From NCBI GenBank assembly GCA_012064415.1, contig SSNU01000025.1, positions 33,911 through 61,261 of the forward strand: DNA of 27,351 bases. Reading direction: 5' to 3'. The notes beneath the pieces are model-generated. The model was not told where the DNA came from. It made no database searches and saw only the letters and a list, made by a program, of their open reading frames with translations. This document shows, piece after piece, positions 1 to 9,727 of the stretch; within the stretch, counting starts at the first letter, position 1; each line of letters opens with the position of its first letter. This DNA comes from Gyrodactylus bullatarudis. Its lineage: Eukaryota > Platyhelminthes > Monogenea > Gyrodactylidea > Gyrodactylidae. The position numbers and the translations under genes were made by a program.

Positions 1-780
1 AAAATCGAAACCTGCTCTATAGTAATCATCCTTATACATTATAACTATTCCCTTCCCTTTATCAGGTTTCGTAAGAAAAATGTTTTCATTAGATTTCAGT
101 TCTTTTAATGCTACAAAATGCTTCTCAGTAAGTAAACTAGATCTTAGAGGTTTTCGATCAAAACTTCTATAAATAGTTAAAAGATCAATTTTAAACTTCT
201 CTGTATTTGAATTGTCTTTGCGATTCTTAGTTCGTCCTAGTTCATACATTAAACGTTCAAAAGCCGCTTTGTCTTCAATTTCATTTTTCCGCTTCGGAAT
301 ACAAAAATTAGGACCGAGTGATAGAATCTCCTTCTGCTCCTTAGATAACTCAATATCAGTGAAGTTGAAGATTCCTTTTTCATGAAAACGAAGACTTTTC
401 CCAAATTCTTTGAATAGTTCATCGTACTTATGGTTTTTTATAGATTCTCCTGATTCAACAAAGAATCGTAGCAAAGCATTATTAAAATCAGTATCAATCT
501 CCATAAGTACCAATTTGTTAGCAATAAAATTCAATAGAATCTGGGTCCTCTCTTCAATAATCTGAATTTCTTCTCGGACCTTGAGTATGACATGTTCTTC
601 TCTATGAAAACGAACATCTCGAGGGACTTTTTTCCAAAAGGATCTTGGATATTGGTTCCTTTCAAGACATTCACGATAAAACTTCAACTGGCCATAAGAG
701 TGATAAAGTTTAGAATTAGAAGATAATATTTCACGAAGAAGTTTTTTCTGTTCAGGGAACCGGCAGGATAGATTTTTTTT
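1..780 (-). pseudogene. Penelope-like element copy A: N-terminal region of the RT-endonuclease protein, cut by the window edge
   Basis: Read on the minus strand, 780 down to 1 is a single open frame of about 260 codons with no stop. It carries residues typical of the N-terminal part of Penelope-like polyproteins: a LSLGPNFCIP motif (about 335-298), a basic/acidic helix region, and TKPDKGKGIVIM with DDYYRAGFDF just before the window edge. In the family this block precedes the RT palm and the C-terminal GIY-YIG nuclease. The RT core must lie to the left of the window. On its 5' side (above 780) the frame meets stops at once, next to a splice-acceptor-like ATATTCAG, so it is either 5'-truncated there or begins at an exon boundary. 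Its two internal methionines are not convincing starts. The fragment lies upstream of, and antisense to, the exons at 976-1537. Copy B of the same family begins where this one is cut, at the YYKAGFDF segment. Confidence 0.8.
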
Positions 781-975
781 TCTGAATATATTATATTACA
801 TTATATTAATTTCATCTTAATATACATCAGAAACAAGGACTTGATCCAGGTGAAAATAAAAGTTGGAAATTAGCAAAATTATCTAAACCTCGTGTAAATT
901 CTAACAACATGCGAGAAATAGCCTTTTGCCAGCCCCACTGATAATTGGGATGTTAATAATCAATTTTTTTTCTAG

Positions 976-1537
976 AAAACATCTACATCAGTCCCCTGGC
1001 TAGATTGGGCAAGGGCGTTGAACTTTTTGGCAACTGCATTATTGGTCATAATGTTACGATAGGAAAAAATACTATCCTTAGAGATTGTATTATTGGAGAT
1101 AATTGTCGTATCGGTGTTCATTGTCAATTGAATAAAGTCTGTCTTACTTCCTTTGTCAATATTTCCTGCAAGGTTATCATGAACGATGTAACAATCCTTA
1201 CAAGGAGTCGTATATCTAAAGAGTGCTGCCTCTCTAAACTCCTCATGGTTGGATTTCATTCTGAATGTAAGTTCTACGAGTCATCCTTTGAGATAATGAT
1301 TATTGATCAAAGATAAATCTTTTATTTTCTTTAGTTGATATAAGAGGTGACCCGGTTAGGATAGACACTCTTCGAATAGGGTCCAAGATAAAAATAGATC
1401 AACCCACAGTTATCATACCACCGGACGAATTCATCGACCAAACAGCAAAAAGAGTTGTCGGCAATCTAGGTTATGGTTCCGCATACAATCCAGAGAAATA
1501 TAATCAATTTATTTACAGAGAACTTCAACATTTATAA
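976..1537 (+). CDS. 3' part of a host-like two-exon gene: eIF2B-epsilon-like left-handed beta-helix repeats followed by a Tctex1-like tail
   Basis: Exon 1 (976-1266) follows the acceptor TTTTTTTTCTAG. Exon 2 (1335-1537) follows TTATTTTCTTTAG. The 68-bp intron begins GTAAGT at 1267, and joining T (1266) to TT (1335) keeps the frame open to TAA at 1535-1537, about 164 residues. Exon 1 encodes hexapeptide repeats (IIGHNVTIGKNTI, CIIGDNCRIG) preceded by NIYISPLARLGKG. That order resembles the NIY...G...VIG...IG stretch of eIF2B epsilon, but the following turns are shortened and eIF2B epsilon would continue to a W2 domain, absent here. Exon 2 ends with PPDEFIDQTAKRVV, a glycine-containing AYNPEKYNQF segment and RELQHL, similar to the first helices of Tctex1 dynein light chains, then stops before their beta strands. 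The 5' exons are not visible. The splicing logic is strong; the family naming is tentative, and a decayed or chimeric gene is possible. Confidence 0.5.
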
Positions 1538-2312
1538 GAATAGATTCAAAATATATTTTTTCTTCATATTTTCTTAAAAAAATAAATCAAACTCTTAAAA
1601 ATTCGACTTCTCGCATTTATTTTCTGAAAATCATCTGCAGACTGACTAAATAAAGGATAATTGGTTGCAATTATACGGAGATAGATGAAGAATTTCATAA
1701 ATACTTGATTAGCAAATGGTTAATTTGGTAATTTTGAAATAAATATAAAAGTTTGATTTTTTCATCGCTTATCTGATTGGTTTCAAGGCTTATTTAATTT
1801 TTAATGATTTTAACTTGTCCCTTTGGTGAAAGAAATTTTTATTATCGCATCAGGGTTCAAAGTTAAAATGTACTATTTTGAAGGTTAGGTATTAAAGTGA
1901 TACATTACTTGAAAATATTTCGTTCAATGATCCACATTTCACTAGTTAGTGGGATCATTTTCAATGTTTAACAATTTCCCTAGCTAAAAAATAACCTTGA
2001 AGATACACTAAAGGGGGTCTAGGGGTCTCTAGAACTTTTTACGTTAGAAGACCCCAGATGGATGATGACGCCATCCAACATTAGTCTTGAATGGGAAAAA
2101 TTAAAAAATCTTGAATCTCAAACTTTTTACAAAAACCTCGTCTTTGAAGTTCATATATCTTAGTTTAGCCTTAAATTTAAGGAAACTAGATAACTTTTTA
2201 TTCTGTATCGAATGGTAATTTCATGATGATTGAACGAAAATAAATTAACTTTGTTTTGGCTAGAGCAAATTGAATAAAAATAGATTTTTTTTGTTGAAAA
2301 ATTTTATTCAAT
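1538..2312. other. AT-rich intergenic stretch
   Basis: No coding frame of substance is visible. The only distinctive part is 2010-2055, where GGGGTCT repeats and a nearby AGAAGACCCC resemble the palindromes found inside both ends of the adjacent piggyBac. It may be debris of another copy or an extension of that element. Confidence 0.4.
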
Positions 2313-2477
2313 ATTATTGCATGGGAACTTTGACTGGACATAACTTTTTTGTTTCACATTTTTTCTATATGAATTTTTAATATAGCTTCGAGATAAAAAT
2401 AACTAACAATGTTTTTCTTAGTTTGAAGTTATATCTCGTTCGGTTGTTGAGCTAGTAACTGATTTTTGAATAGTAAC

Positions 2478-2507
2478 GTATTTGATAAATGGGGTCTTCC
2501 AGACCCC
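2478..2507 (+). repeat. left subterminal inverted repeat of the piggyBac, containing a 17-bp palindrome
   Basis: The stretch holds ATTTGATAAATGGGG and ends in the palindrome GGGGTCTTCCAGACCCC (2491-2507). It is repeated in inverse orientation at 4274-4303 with three or four differences. Transposase binding is an inference from position. Confidence 0.7.
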
Positions 2508-2582
2508 ACACTGTTTCTTGTTTTCGAATAGAATTGTTTTGATAAAAAACTTATCTTTTACTATCGAATCATTATTTCATTC

Positions 2583-4184
2583 ATGGACTCAAGAAACGGT
2601 ATTCCCTTTGCTCTCGCTATTCAAGAAGAAATTTTTGAAAATATTGTGACTGATGAAGAATTTCATGATAGTTTTGAAGAAGATCATGTAGAATATCAAA
2701 ATGAATCAAGCGAGGATGAATTTGAAAATATTTTGCCAGTCAGTTCATCTCATGTCTCAAAATGTGGTGGAATTTTATACTCTGATAGACGACCCCATCT
2801 AAATCAAACCCCTATCCAAAATGTGATCAATTTCACAAGTGGACTTACAAAGATCTCAAGAAGGTGTGTGAACCAATTTGATTTCTTCTTCTTGCTCATA
2901 AACGATAACATCATTGATAATGTGACAAAATATACAAATATTCACATGAAGAGCCTACATTGCAAAAGTTCGGAGGTTCAAAATGATGAAATACGCAGAT
3001 GGATAGGAATATCTCTTTATTTTGGAGTATGTAAGCAGAAGAATATGGAATTAGAAGAATTATGGGGAGATGATTTCGGAGCGCAGGTTGTCAAGGAATC
3101 AATGACCTATTCCAGATTCACAGTCATCAAACAGTACATAAGATTCGATAATAAATCATTGCGAGATATAGGACAAAATAGAGATAAACTTGCTCCAATA
3201 CGGATGGTATTTCAAGAGTTCATTTTGAATTGCCAGAAGTCATACACACCCTCAGAGCAAATAACTGTTGATGAACAACTGATTTCATTTCGCGGTAGAT
3301 GCCCATTCAGAGTTTACATGAAGAATAAACCAGGTAAATATGGAATTAAAGTTTGGGCCGCGTGTGATGCAAAAACAGCATATATATGCAATGCAGATAT
3401 CTATACCGGAAAAGAAAGTGATGTGCAAGAAGTTGGTCAAGGATCAAGAGGTTAAAACAATTGATTCATCCATTTCTTAATGCTGGTAGAACAGTAACCT
3501 GTGATAATTTTTTCACAGAGTATGATTTAGCTCAAAATCTTAAAGCTCATCGCACAGCTATTGTGGGTACATGCCGAAAAAATAGAAAATTTTTGCCTGT
3601 ATCATTCCAATGCAGAACCGTTGATCCTGGTAGAATTCAATACATATATAGCAATGGAGTTTCAATCCTCAGGTATGCTGAAAAAAAAAAATTAACCTGT
3701 TGTTATGATGTCAACATTGCATCAAAATCCAGATGATAGTGGAACTAAGCCGGAAATAATCACATATTATAACGAAACCAAAGGAGGTGTAGACACATTA
3801 GACCAGCTTGTAACGAATTACTCCTGTAGAAGATCTACGAATAGATGGCCTCTCACAATTTTTTGGAATATGCTTGACCTCGCTGCATATAACGCATATT
3901 TTTTATACAGCCTAAAATGGCCTGAATCACTGAATAAAAAGAAATATTCTAGAAGAGAATTCTTAAGAGTTTTGAGTATGCAGTTGATGAAGAAGCCAGA
4001 AAATATCAACACAGAAAATAGAGAATGCAGCACAACCGAATTAGATATGACAAAACCAGTCAAAGCTCGCTGTTATATATGCCCGAGATCAGTTGACAGT
4101 AAGACACAGATAAATTGCAAAAAATGCCAAAAGCACATTTGCAAGATACATATGATTTCAATATGTGAAAATTGTCATCTATAA
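2583..4184 (+). pseudogene. piggyBac transposase with two frameshifts
   Basis: The enzyme would excise and reinsert the transposon at TTAA by DDD chemistry. Frame 1 (2583-3455, about 290 codons) has an acidic N-terminus and then the DDE_Tnp_1_7-type core, with the first catalytic Asp in ITVDEQLISFRGR. Frame 2 (about 3461-3736) carries the second Asp in TVTCDNFFTEYDL. Frame 3 (about 3690-4184) carries the third Asp in NETKGGVDTLDQ, the RRSTNRWPLTIFWNMLD segment, and a C-terminal cysteine-rich zinc-binding domain (CYIC...CKKC...CKIH...CENC). The breaks fall near 3445-3460 and at the A10 run around 3681-3691, a typical slippage site. All three aspartates and the Cys-rich tail survive, so decay is recent or the breaks could be sequencing errors. 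As it stands the reading frame cannot make full-length protein. Confidence 0.9.
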
Positions 4185-4273
4185 ACCCGTTAATAAAATA
4201 AACTTATTCATTCTATATATCTTTCAGCAATAAAAATTAGAAAAAATGTCGAAAAATATTCAGATTCACACTT

Positions 4274-4303
4274 AGGGTCTAGAAGACCCCATTTGTCAAA
4301 TAT
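4274..4303 (-). repeat. right subterminal inverted repeat of the piggyBac
   Basis: On the minus strand it reads ATTTGACAAATGGGG followed by the imperfect palindrome of GGGTCT and AGACCC. It is the partner of 2478-2507 and lies 28 bp inside the terminal GCAAGGG/TTAA boundary. Confidence 0.7.
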
Positions 4304-4463
4304 GTAATTTTCGTGATTACCCATGCAAGGGTTAATATATAAAAAAATATAGTAATCAGGAAAAGCATTATTGAAATAAAGGTTTTCTGCATCTTGGGCA
4401 TCTTGTAAATATAAAATGAATTAGATATAATCTGGAAATATGTAAGAAAGAGATATATTTAAA

Positions 4464-4498
4464 ACCACATACGTATTTTTTAAAGCATCATCAGTGGC
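4464..4498 (-). ncRNA. hammerhead ribozyme relic at the 3' end of PLE copy B
   Basis: On the minus strand GCCA (4498-4495) is followed by the core CTGATGA (4494-4488). AAAA (4479-4476) stands where GAAA is required, then a palindromic ATACGTAT stem III, then TGGT (4467-4464) able to pair with GCCA. The nucleotide at the cleavage position is G (4468), which hammerheads do not tolerate. It aligns base for base with the better-preserved motif at 21677-21711. Likely dead. Confidence 0.55.
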
Positions 4499-4649
4499 AT
4501 TGCTTTAAAAATGATAAAAGTTGAAAGATTCATTCAAGATAATAATTTACAATTTAATGAAAGAAATAGTAAAAGATGAATAAAATTAGAATGTAATATG
4601 TAAGCTGAAAAACCACCAAAACTCTCCAATAAATAGCAACAGTGGAGAG

Positions 4650-6557
4650 AAAAGTGAAAAAGCTCACATAGGCCAGGGTAATTGAAGGTTATGAGAGTAG
4701 TTTTTTTGAACACAAATTGGGTTTGTAAAGATTAATAAAGAATTTCTCTTTAACCCATACATCTATTCTGTCGTCACCAGAATTTTTGTACAGCTATTCT
4801 CGATGAATTAGGAAATTCGTTATTTTAACAAAAATCTCATTTTTTCATCAAGGTATCGAAATTTTTGAGAGATTTTTTGGTAACTGATTCAAAATGTACA
4901 CTTTTACTGAATTGAGAAAAAAAATTTGGAAAAAAGTTTTTTTTGAAAAATTTTAGAGAAATTTGAAAATTCGAGATGGCGCGATTTTTTAATTTTTTAA
5001 AAGTTTGAGTTGAAAATTTTTGTTGATTTCAAGGTCTGAGAGGAATCAAACGTTATTTTTCAGGATCATAATTAGATAAAGAAAATATTTTTTATAAAAT
5101 GGAAAAATTTGAAACTGAAGCAGCATGATTCTCCTGTTTGATATGCTTAGTTACCGCAGTATCCTTGTTCAGATGATCGTTTGATCTTGTAGATAGCTTC
5201 CTAATCGTCCTACCTATGTAAGAAGCACCACAGTCACATTGGAATTTATAGATTAGTAGAGTCTTCTCCTCCGGTTTGAGTAAATCTTTATGAATCAAAC
5301 TAAACAGTCTCTGAGTTTTAAATACAATTTTCAATTGTATATTATTGTAATGTTGATCAATGAGATTGTTAAGTCTTCTTCTAATGTCAACTAAAACCGT
5401 CGCCTTAGAAGTTGAGTCTCATGAAAATTTTTGTTTTTTCCATTTCATCTGTATTGACATCTTCATCTCTATTCTCTGAAATATTGATGAATTTGTCTAG
5501 AAATTTCTTTGGATAACCATTTTCCATTAAACATAACTTCGAATTCTCTATTTCATTCTGCCATTCCTCCGGACTTGCTATCCTTTTTCCTAGACTAATC
5601 ACTAAGCCAACTTGATGCGAGATAGGACTGAAACTGGCATAATCAGTCTTCTTCTTGAAAATATTTCTTAGGATTGATCCATCCTCTTTTCTGGTTAGCT
5701 TAACATCTAAAAAACTCAAAAATTAGATTCCTTTTCCATATTAAATTTAATATTTAGATGAAACGTGTTCATCTTTAAGAGAAAGTCATCTGCTGATACA
5801 TTGGACTTCATCAAAATAAAAGTGTCATCGACATATCTAATATAAACATCAGTGAAAGTATTGATAGTTTCTGACATCTTATTCATTTCTAACCAACCTA
5901 AAAAGATATCAGCTAAGAGAGGACTAAGAGGACCCATGGCTATTCCATCTTTCTGTATGAAGACTTTGTTCTGAAAAGATAGAGGAACATCCGTACAGCA
6001 AATCCTTATAAGTTCTGCTATTTCCAGGCTTGGTAACTCAAAACCTTCGTGTTCGTCAATGAAAGATTTAATGATAGCCAAAGTTTCCTCTATAGGTATA
6101 CTAGGAAATAAAGAACTTACATCTCATGAGATCATCTCGTTAGAACCTATATTTAAATCCTTAACTTTATCAACAAAAGAATAAGTATCTTTGACAACAT
6201 ATTTAGCATAATATGTATGAATAGGTTTCAAGATATCAATTAACCATTTTGCTAAATTATGTTGTGGACATGACGACATGTCCAAGATCGGCGGACTCGG
6301 AAAAATCTCAGGAACAATCCCATCAGTTATCTTATGTGTCTTAGGATATATATATAATCTTGACATCCTAGTATGTTCTTAGCTATAAAATTCCTAGTTT
6401 TATCTGAAATGATATTTCTATCAAATGATCCCTTAGCTATTTTATACATGGAACGTTCCATGGATTCCATTGACTTATAATATGAAGATCTATCCTTTCC
6501 TGTATTAATGAATTTACTTTCATCTGAAAGGAAATCAAACCCTGCCTTATAATAATC
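4650..6557 (-). pseudogene. Penelope-like reverse transcriptase with GIY-YIG endonuclease, broken
   Basis: The protein family reverse-transcribes its RNA from a nick made by its own C-terminal nuclease. Visible landmarks on the minus strand are: DYYKAGFDF at the 5' edge; RLYIYPKTHK (about 6360); an in-frame TGA at 6124-6126 just before DVSSLFPSIP; FIQKDGIAMGPLSPLL; the catalytic palm motif IRYVDDTFILM (about 5855); a 4-base deletion near 5716, relative to the younger copy, which shifts frame into SFLDVKLTRKEDGSI; a stop near 5405; then the nuclease with LIYKFQCDCGASYIGRT (about 5250-5200) and NDHLNKD. The nuclease continues beyond the 4796-5093 insertion as DVWVKEKFFINLYKPNLC (4770-4715). YVDD, the CxC pair, YIG, the Arg and the Glu of the family are all recognisable, but stops and shifts make it non-functional. 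Confidence 0.85.
4796..5093. repeat. hairpin-family repeat inserted in the PLE endonuclease
   Basis: Comparison with the intact copy at 20298-21742 shows that the PLE sequence stops at 5093 and resumes at 4795, within one nuclease codon stretch. The insert is AT-rich and includes TTTTTTCATCAAG, GATTTTTTGG and GTTTGAGTTGAAAATTTTTG, shared with the arms of the long hairpin at 22407-23064. It looks like one arm plus centre of that family. Confidence 0.55.
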
Positions 6558-6564
6558 GGATACT

Positions 6565-8047
6565 CAGACGTTTTTGAAAAACAACGTGAATTACTCATTC
6601 ATAAGATATACTCTGGTTGGATTTGAAACACTTGTAATGAAGAAAATAGGCCATTAAAGAATTTTCAATAAACATTCTGGAGTTAGTGGAGATTAGAATA
6701 TAAAAGACTCTTAGTATAGTCAAGTTTAGATCGGATATGTGACATAACGGATTTTATCCTAGAGAGATTATTACATTCACATAATTTATATTTACTATCC
6801 ATCATATTATAAGCTGAGAGTAGATAATGGTCTGAAAAAGAGGATCTTCTTAAATTGTAGAAATTTTCAACTAATTGAGATGAGTTAATAAAAGTTTTCA
6901 CAATTATAGCATATCTTCGTAACCAAAGGGGATTTAACCCCGAGGTTGAGATACGATCATTGTATGACGCTAGATCAGGATAGAGAAAGAATAAAAATTT
7001 GGATTGAATATGTTCAATCTCCAAGGATTTTTCAATGCTTAATGATGGGACTAGAGGTGAAATATAGTCAAGATAACTAAGTACTAATGCTTTGTAAGCT
7101 TTTAATCTCAAATTAACTGATTTAGAAAATTTTAGAATTGAGTAAATTCGAGAGTTTATTTGTGACAGATTTGAAAGTGGATTAATTTTAAGTCCATTAG
7201 ATATACTGAAACCGAGGTCTGAAGTTGAGGAGACAATTTCTCCAGGAAGTAGAAGCGATTCCAAGAGGGTTGCAGGGAGACCGCATGGGAGTAATAATTT
7301 ACATTTATCTCTATTAATATAGAGCCCCATGGACTCAAGGGAATCTTTGAGAAGATAGAAGTTGTGATTAATTTTCAAAATATCAAGGGATTTTTTCACC
7401 ATGAGGACGAACTTTAGATCGTCTGCAAATTTAAGGAGAACACCCTCTATGTTCTCCGGAAGCTGGATATCAGCGAAGCAAATGTTAAAGATAAGAGGGC
7501 CAATAGACGAGCCTTGAAGAATTCCCGAATTAATTGGTTTAACCATACTACTGGTGGAGTTAAAAGAAACATATTGTTTCCTATTATTTAAAAAGAACAT
7601 AGTCAAATTAACTATATAGGGGTCAATATTCAGGTTAATAAGTTTATCTTTAATATACGAGAATTTCAATTTATCGAATGCCTTTGATATATCGATGAAA
7701 TGCACAATTAAATAATTATTAAATTTTTTCTTAAGTGGAGTTATGTAGTTCATAAATTCAATCATATTGGTGGCAGTGCTTTTCCCAGTCAAGAACCCAT
7801 GTTGGGTTTTATCTGGGAAAGGATGTGGCAATGCTTTTGAGATTTCATTTGTTAAAAAACGGTCGAGTATGGAAAGAAAGATATTTAAAGATGAGATTGG
7901 CCTTAGATCAGAGAAATCAGAGTATTTTTTAACCTTTGGAATAGGCGTTATTTTAATAATAACCCATTGGTTTGGGATTATGCATGATGAGATTCTGAAA
8001 AAAATGAGCCAATGCTGAAATTTCGACTCTAAATGATAAAATATAAC
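6565..8047 (-). pseudogene. LINE (non-LTR retrotransposon) reverse transcriptase, 5'-truncated, with its 3' untranslated tail
   Basis: The minus-strand frame is open from 8047 to the stop at 6683-6685, about 454 codons. A 3' tail runs to about 6565. It has the RT blocks of LINEs in order: IIKITPIPKVKKYSDFSDLR then PISSLN (about 7960-7880), QHGFLTGKSTATNMI (about 7800), HFIDISKAFDKL (first catalytic Asp), GILQGSSIGPLIFNICFADI, the palm motif LLKFADDLKFV (FADD, about 7430), and a C-terminal LKAYKALVLSYLDY region of the LINE connection domain. The upstream apurinic endonuclease is missing, the usual result of incomplete target-primed reverse transcription. The surviving RT frame has no stop or shift, so this copy is younger than the PLE beside it. 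Clade (Jockey/CR1-like) cannot be fixed by eye. Confidence 0.85.
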
Positions 8048-8338
8048 TCATTTATGGCCAAACAAGATTTTGGTCACCTGGTCTCTAAAATAAAATAAAT
8101 TTTATATTCCTGCTCATAATTATGTACTGAAAAGTAATCAAGCAAAAAAGTCCTTACCGTCCGGTTTAACTCTCATATATTTTTTAACAAGTTTAGTGTA
8201 ATATTTTTGAAATTATCTCGATATTTAATAATACATGTGTTGCTTACAAATATTTCTTGCAAGTTTTACAACTTTATTGTGTCTTTTTATGAACCATTTG
8301 TATAACTATATGCTTTGAAAATAGTTTAATTTTAGCTG
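8048..8338. other. AT-rich spacer between LINE and MULE relic
   Basis: No coding or structural feature is recognised. It may contain decayed DNA of either neighbour. Confidence 0.3.
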
Positions 8339-8570
8339 TTGAATTATGGTCAGCCCTTTTCATCAATTGAGTCCTCAACAATTTCAAGAATTCAACAGCT
8401 TGTCATGAAAATATCATTATCTGATGCTTTCAAAGCCAGCAAAATAAAATGTTCGTTTTGCAAGTCAAAATTTATTGGTTCGCCTTACAAAATTTTTTTC
8501 GATCTAGTCAATTATTCGCAAATTAATTAGTCTAATTCTATAAGACTGACACTCTGAAGAAAATTTATTC
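8339..8570 (+). pseudogene. relic of a MULE transposase C-terminus (SWIM region)
   Basis: The frame at 8339-8530 contains SDAFKASKIKCSFCKSKF followed by IGSPYKIFF. It lines up with SDVFKVFNLGEMICSCNKAK followed by FIGSPCKHFL of the MULE at 9728-10321, and the downstream AAGACTGACACTCTGAAGA matches the DNA at 10169 onwards. The SWIM zinc ligands are partly lost (CxC became CxxC, CKH became YKI). It ends exactly where gypsy sequence starts (about 8571-8578). Confidence 0.6.
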
Positions 8571-8589
8571 CTCAACACCCTTCCTCTCG

Positions 8590-9414
8590 ATAGCGTAAAG
8601 GCAATCCTGAATTGCGTTTCGAGCGAGTTGTAGGCTTAGGTGGTACGCGAGGCGATTGAAGAGAGCCGACGGTTTAGGTAGAACAACAGTGGGTATCGTC
8701 TAAGATGGCTGGCGTGACGAGTGGATAAACGGCCGTTGCACTTCTATTACGTTTCCTTGGAAGTTTTTTACATGGGCCTTGGTCCACTTCTCTTTCTGAG
8801 TACCGTGCTGATCATGTACTCATACATTCTTGCCTCGAGTGAAGGTGTGAGTCTCCACTGATGGGTTTTTAATGGGCTGGTGAATAGGATCTAATAGGCT
8901 AAGTTGTGTGTTAACTCGGTGGTTAAATCTTCTGATGGAGATTTACCTTTAAGTATCTCAGATGGAGTAGTGCGGTAGTACGTCAAGAACGTATAGACTG
9001 CCTCGTCTTTCCCCTCCTTCGGATGTTTGGCTAGACATCGTTTGAACGTGTCAACGAGGCCTTCAGCTTGGCCGTTAGACTGAGGGTGGTAGGCTGGAGA
9101 TTTTAGTAGGGTGATACCTTGTTCTTGGGCCCACTTAATAAATTCATTTGAGCAGAATTGGCGTCCATTGTCCGAGACAAGAACCTTTGGTATACTGAAG
9201 GTGGTGATAAAGCGTCTCAAGGCCTTGATAACATTAGATGAAGCAGGGTCCCTCATAATTTCCACTTCAGGCCAACGGGAATGGGCATCTACAATTAATA
9301 GATAAAATAATCCATAAATGGGGCCGGCGAAGTCAATGTGAACTCTTTGAAATGGGGCGTTGGTTGTAGGCCACGAGGTTAGTTCTAATCTGGGGGCTAG
9401 TTTGGCGTTTAATT
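8590..9414 (-). pseudogene. gypsy integrase core and C-terminal region
   Basis: From 9414 the minus strand reads LNAKLAPRLELTSWP, VHIDFAGPIYGLFYLLIVDA (first catalytic Asp), VLVSDNGRQFCS (second Asp) and HPQSNGQAEGLVDTFKRC (Glu). The D,D-35-E set of the integrase core is therefore complete. A TAG/TGA-rich tail follows, in which RGKNV-stop-VHDQHG probably had Trp in place of the stop, as in the C-terminal domain of gypsy integrases. The core frame (8891-9410) is open. The zinc-binding half lies 1.4 kb away at 10843-11113, separated by the MULE. Confidence 0.85.
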
Positions 9415-9416
9415 GG

Positions 9417-9724
9417 AGTGAATTACATTTTTGACTATAGTTATTTCAATTTTTACACTTTTGACTACACTTTTTTTTCTTTATTACATTTTTAACTACA
9501 CTTTTTACAGATTTGACTACAATTTGAAAAAATATTTTACTTTTAACTACACTTTCTTCCATATTTTACACATTTGACTATAGTCAAATTCCAATTAAAA
9601 TATTGAGATTTTTTTCCAAATTCATTCTGACTATAGTTAATTTTTTTTTTACATTTTTGACTACACTTTTTCTCATTATTACATTTTTGACTATACAAAT
9701 CCTAGGATCTCACAAAGGTTATTT
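9417..9724 (+). repeat. left terminal inverted repeat of the MULE, with internal TGACTA array
   Basis: It contains about nine spaced copies of TTTTGACTACACTTTTT or TTGACTATAGT variants, roughly every 25-35 bp, including the palindrome TTTGACTATAGTCAAA. It matches the right repeat except for one missing unit of about 28 bp. It ends at GGATCTCACAAAGGTTATTT. Confidence 0.85.
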
Positions 9725-9727
9725 TAA

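Larger units (their letters stand above)
2313..4331 (+). mobile_element. piggyBac-superfamily DNA transposon, decayed
   Basis: The right end is the clearer one: on the minus strand it reads TTAA then CCCTTGCATGGG, with the TTAA target at 4332-4335 and a terminal CCC run as piggyBac elements have. At the left the best partner is a degraded TTGCATGGG at 2318-2325, so the 5' boundary is approximate. Subterminal inverted repeats lie at 2478-2507 and 4274-4303. The interior is the transposase at 2583-4184, leaving about 270 bp of leader and 147 bp of trailer. Confidence 0.7.
4420..6560 (-). mobile_element. Penelope-like element copy B, 5'-truncated and interrupted
   Basis: The minus strand carries, in order, the pre-RT region (6557-6371), the RT fingers and palm, a connector, the GIY-YIG nuclease, the 3' untranslated region (4650-4500), a hammerhead relic (4464-4498) and a short tail that aligns with the end of the younger copy at 20298-21742. 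A 298-bp repeat (4796-5093) splits the nuclease. The 5' end stops abruptly at 6560 against the 3' end of the neighbouring LINE. Confidence 0.8.

Noticed and set aside
972..1259. 95-codon minus-strand frame
   Set aside because: Shadow of the beta-helix exon, whose plus-strand splicing and repeat pattern are convincing.
7156..7338. 60-codon minus-strand frame
   Set aside because: Overlaps the LINE reverse transcriptase in another frame.
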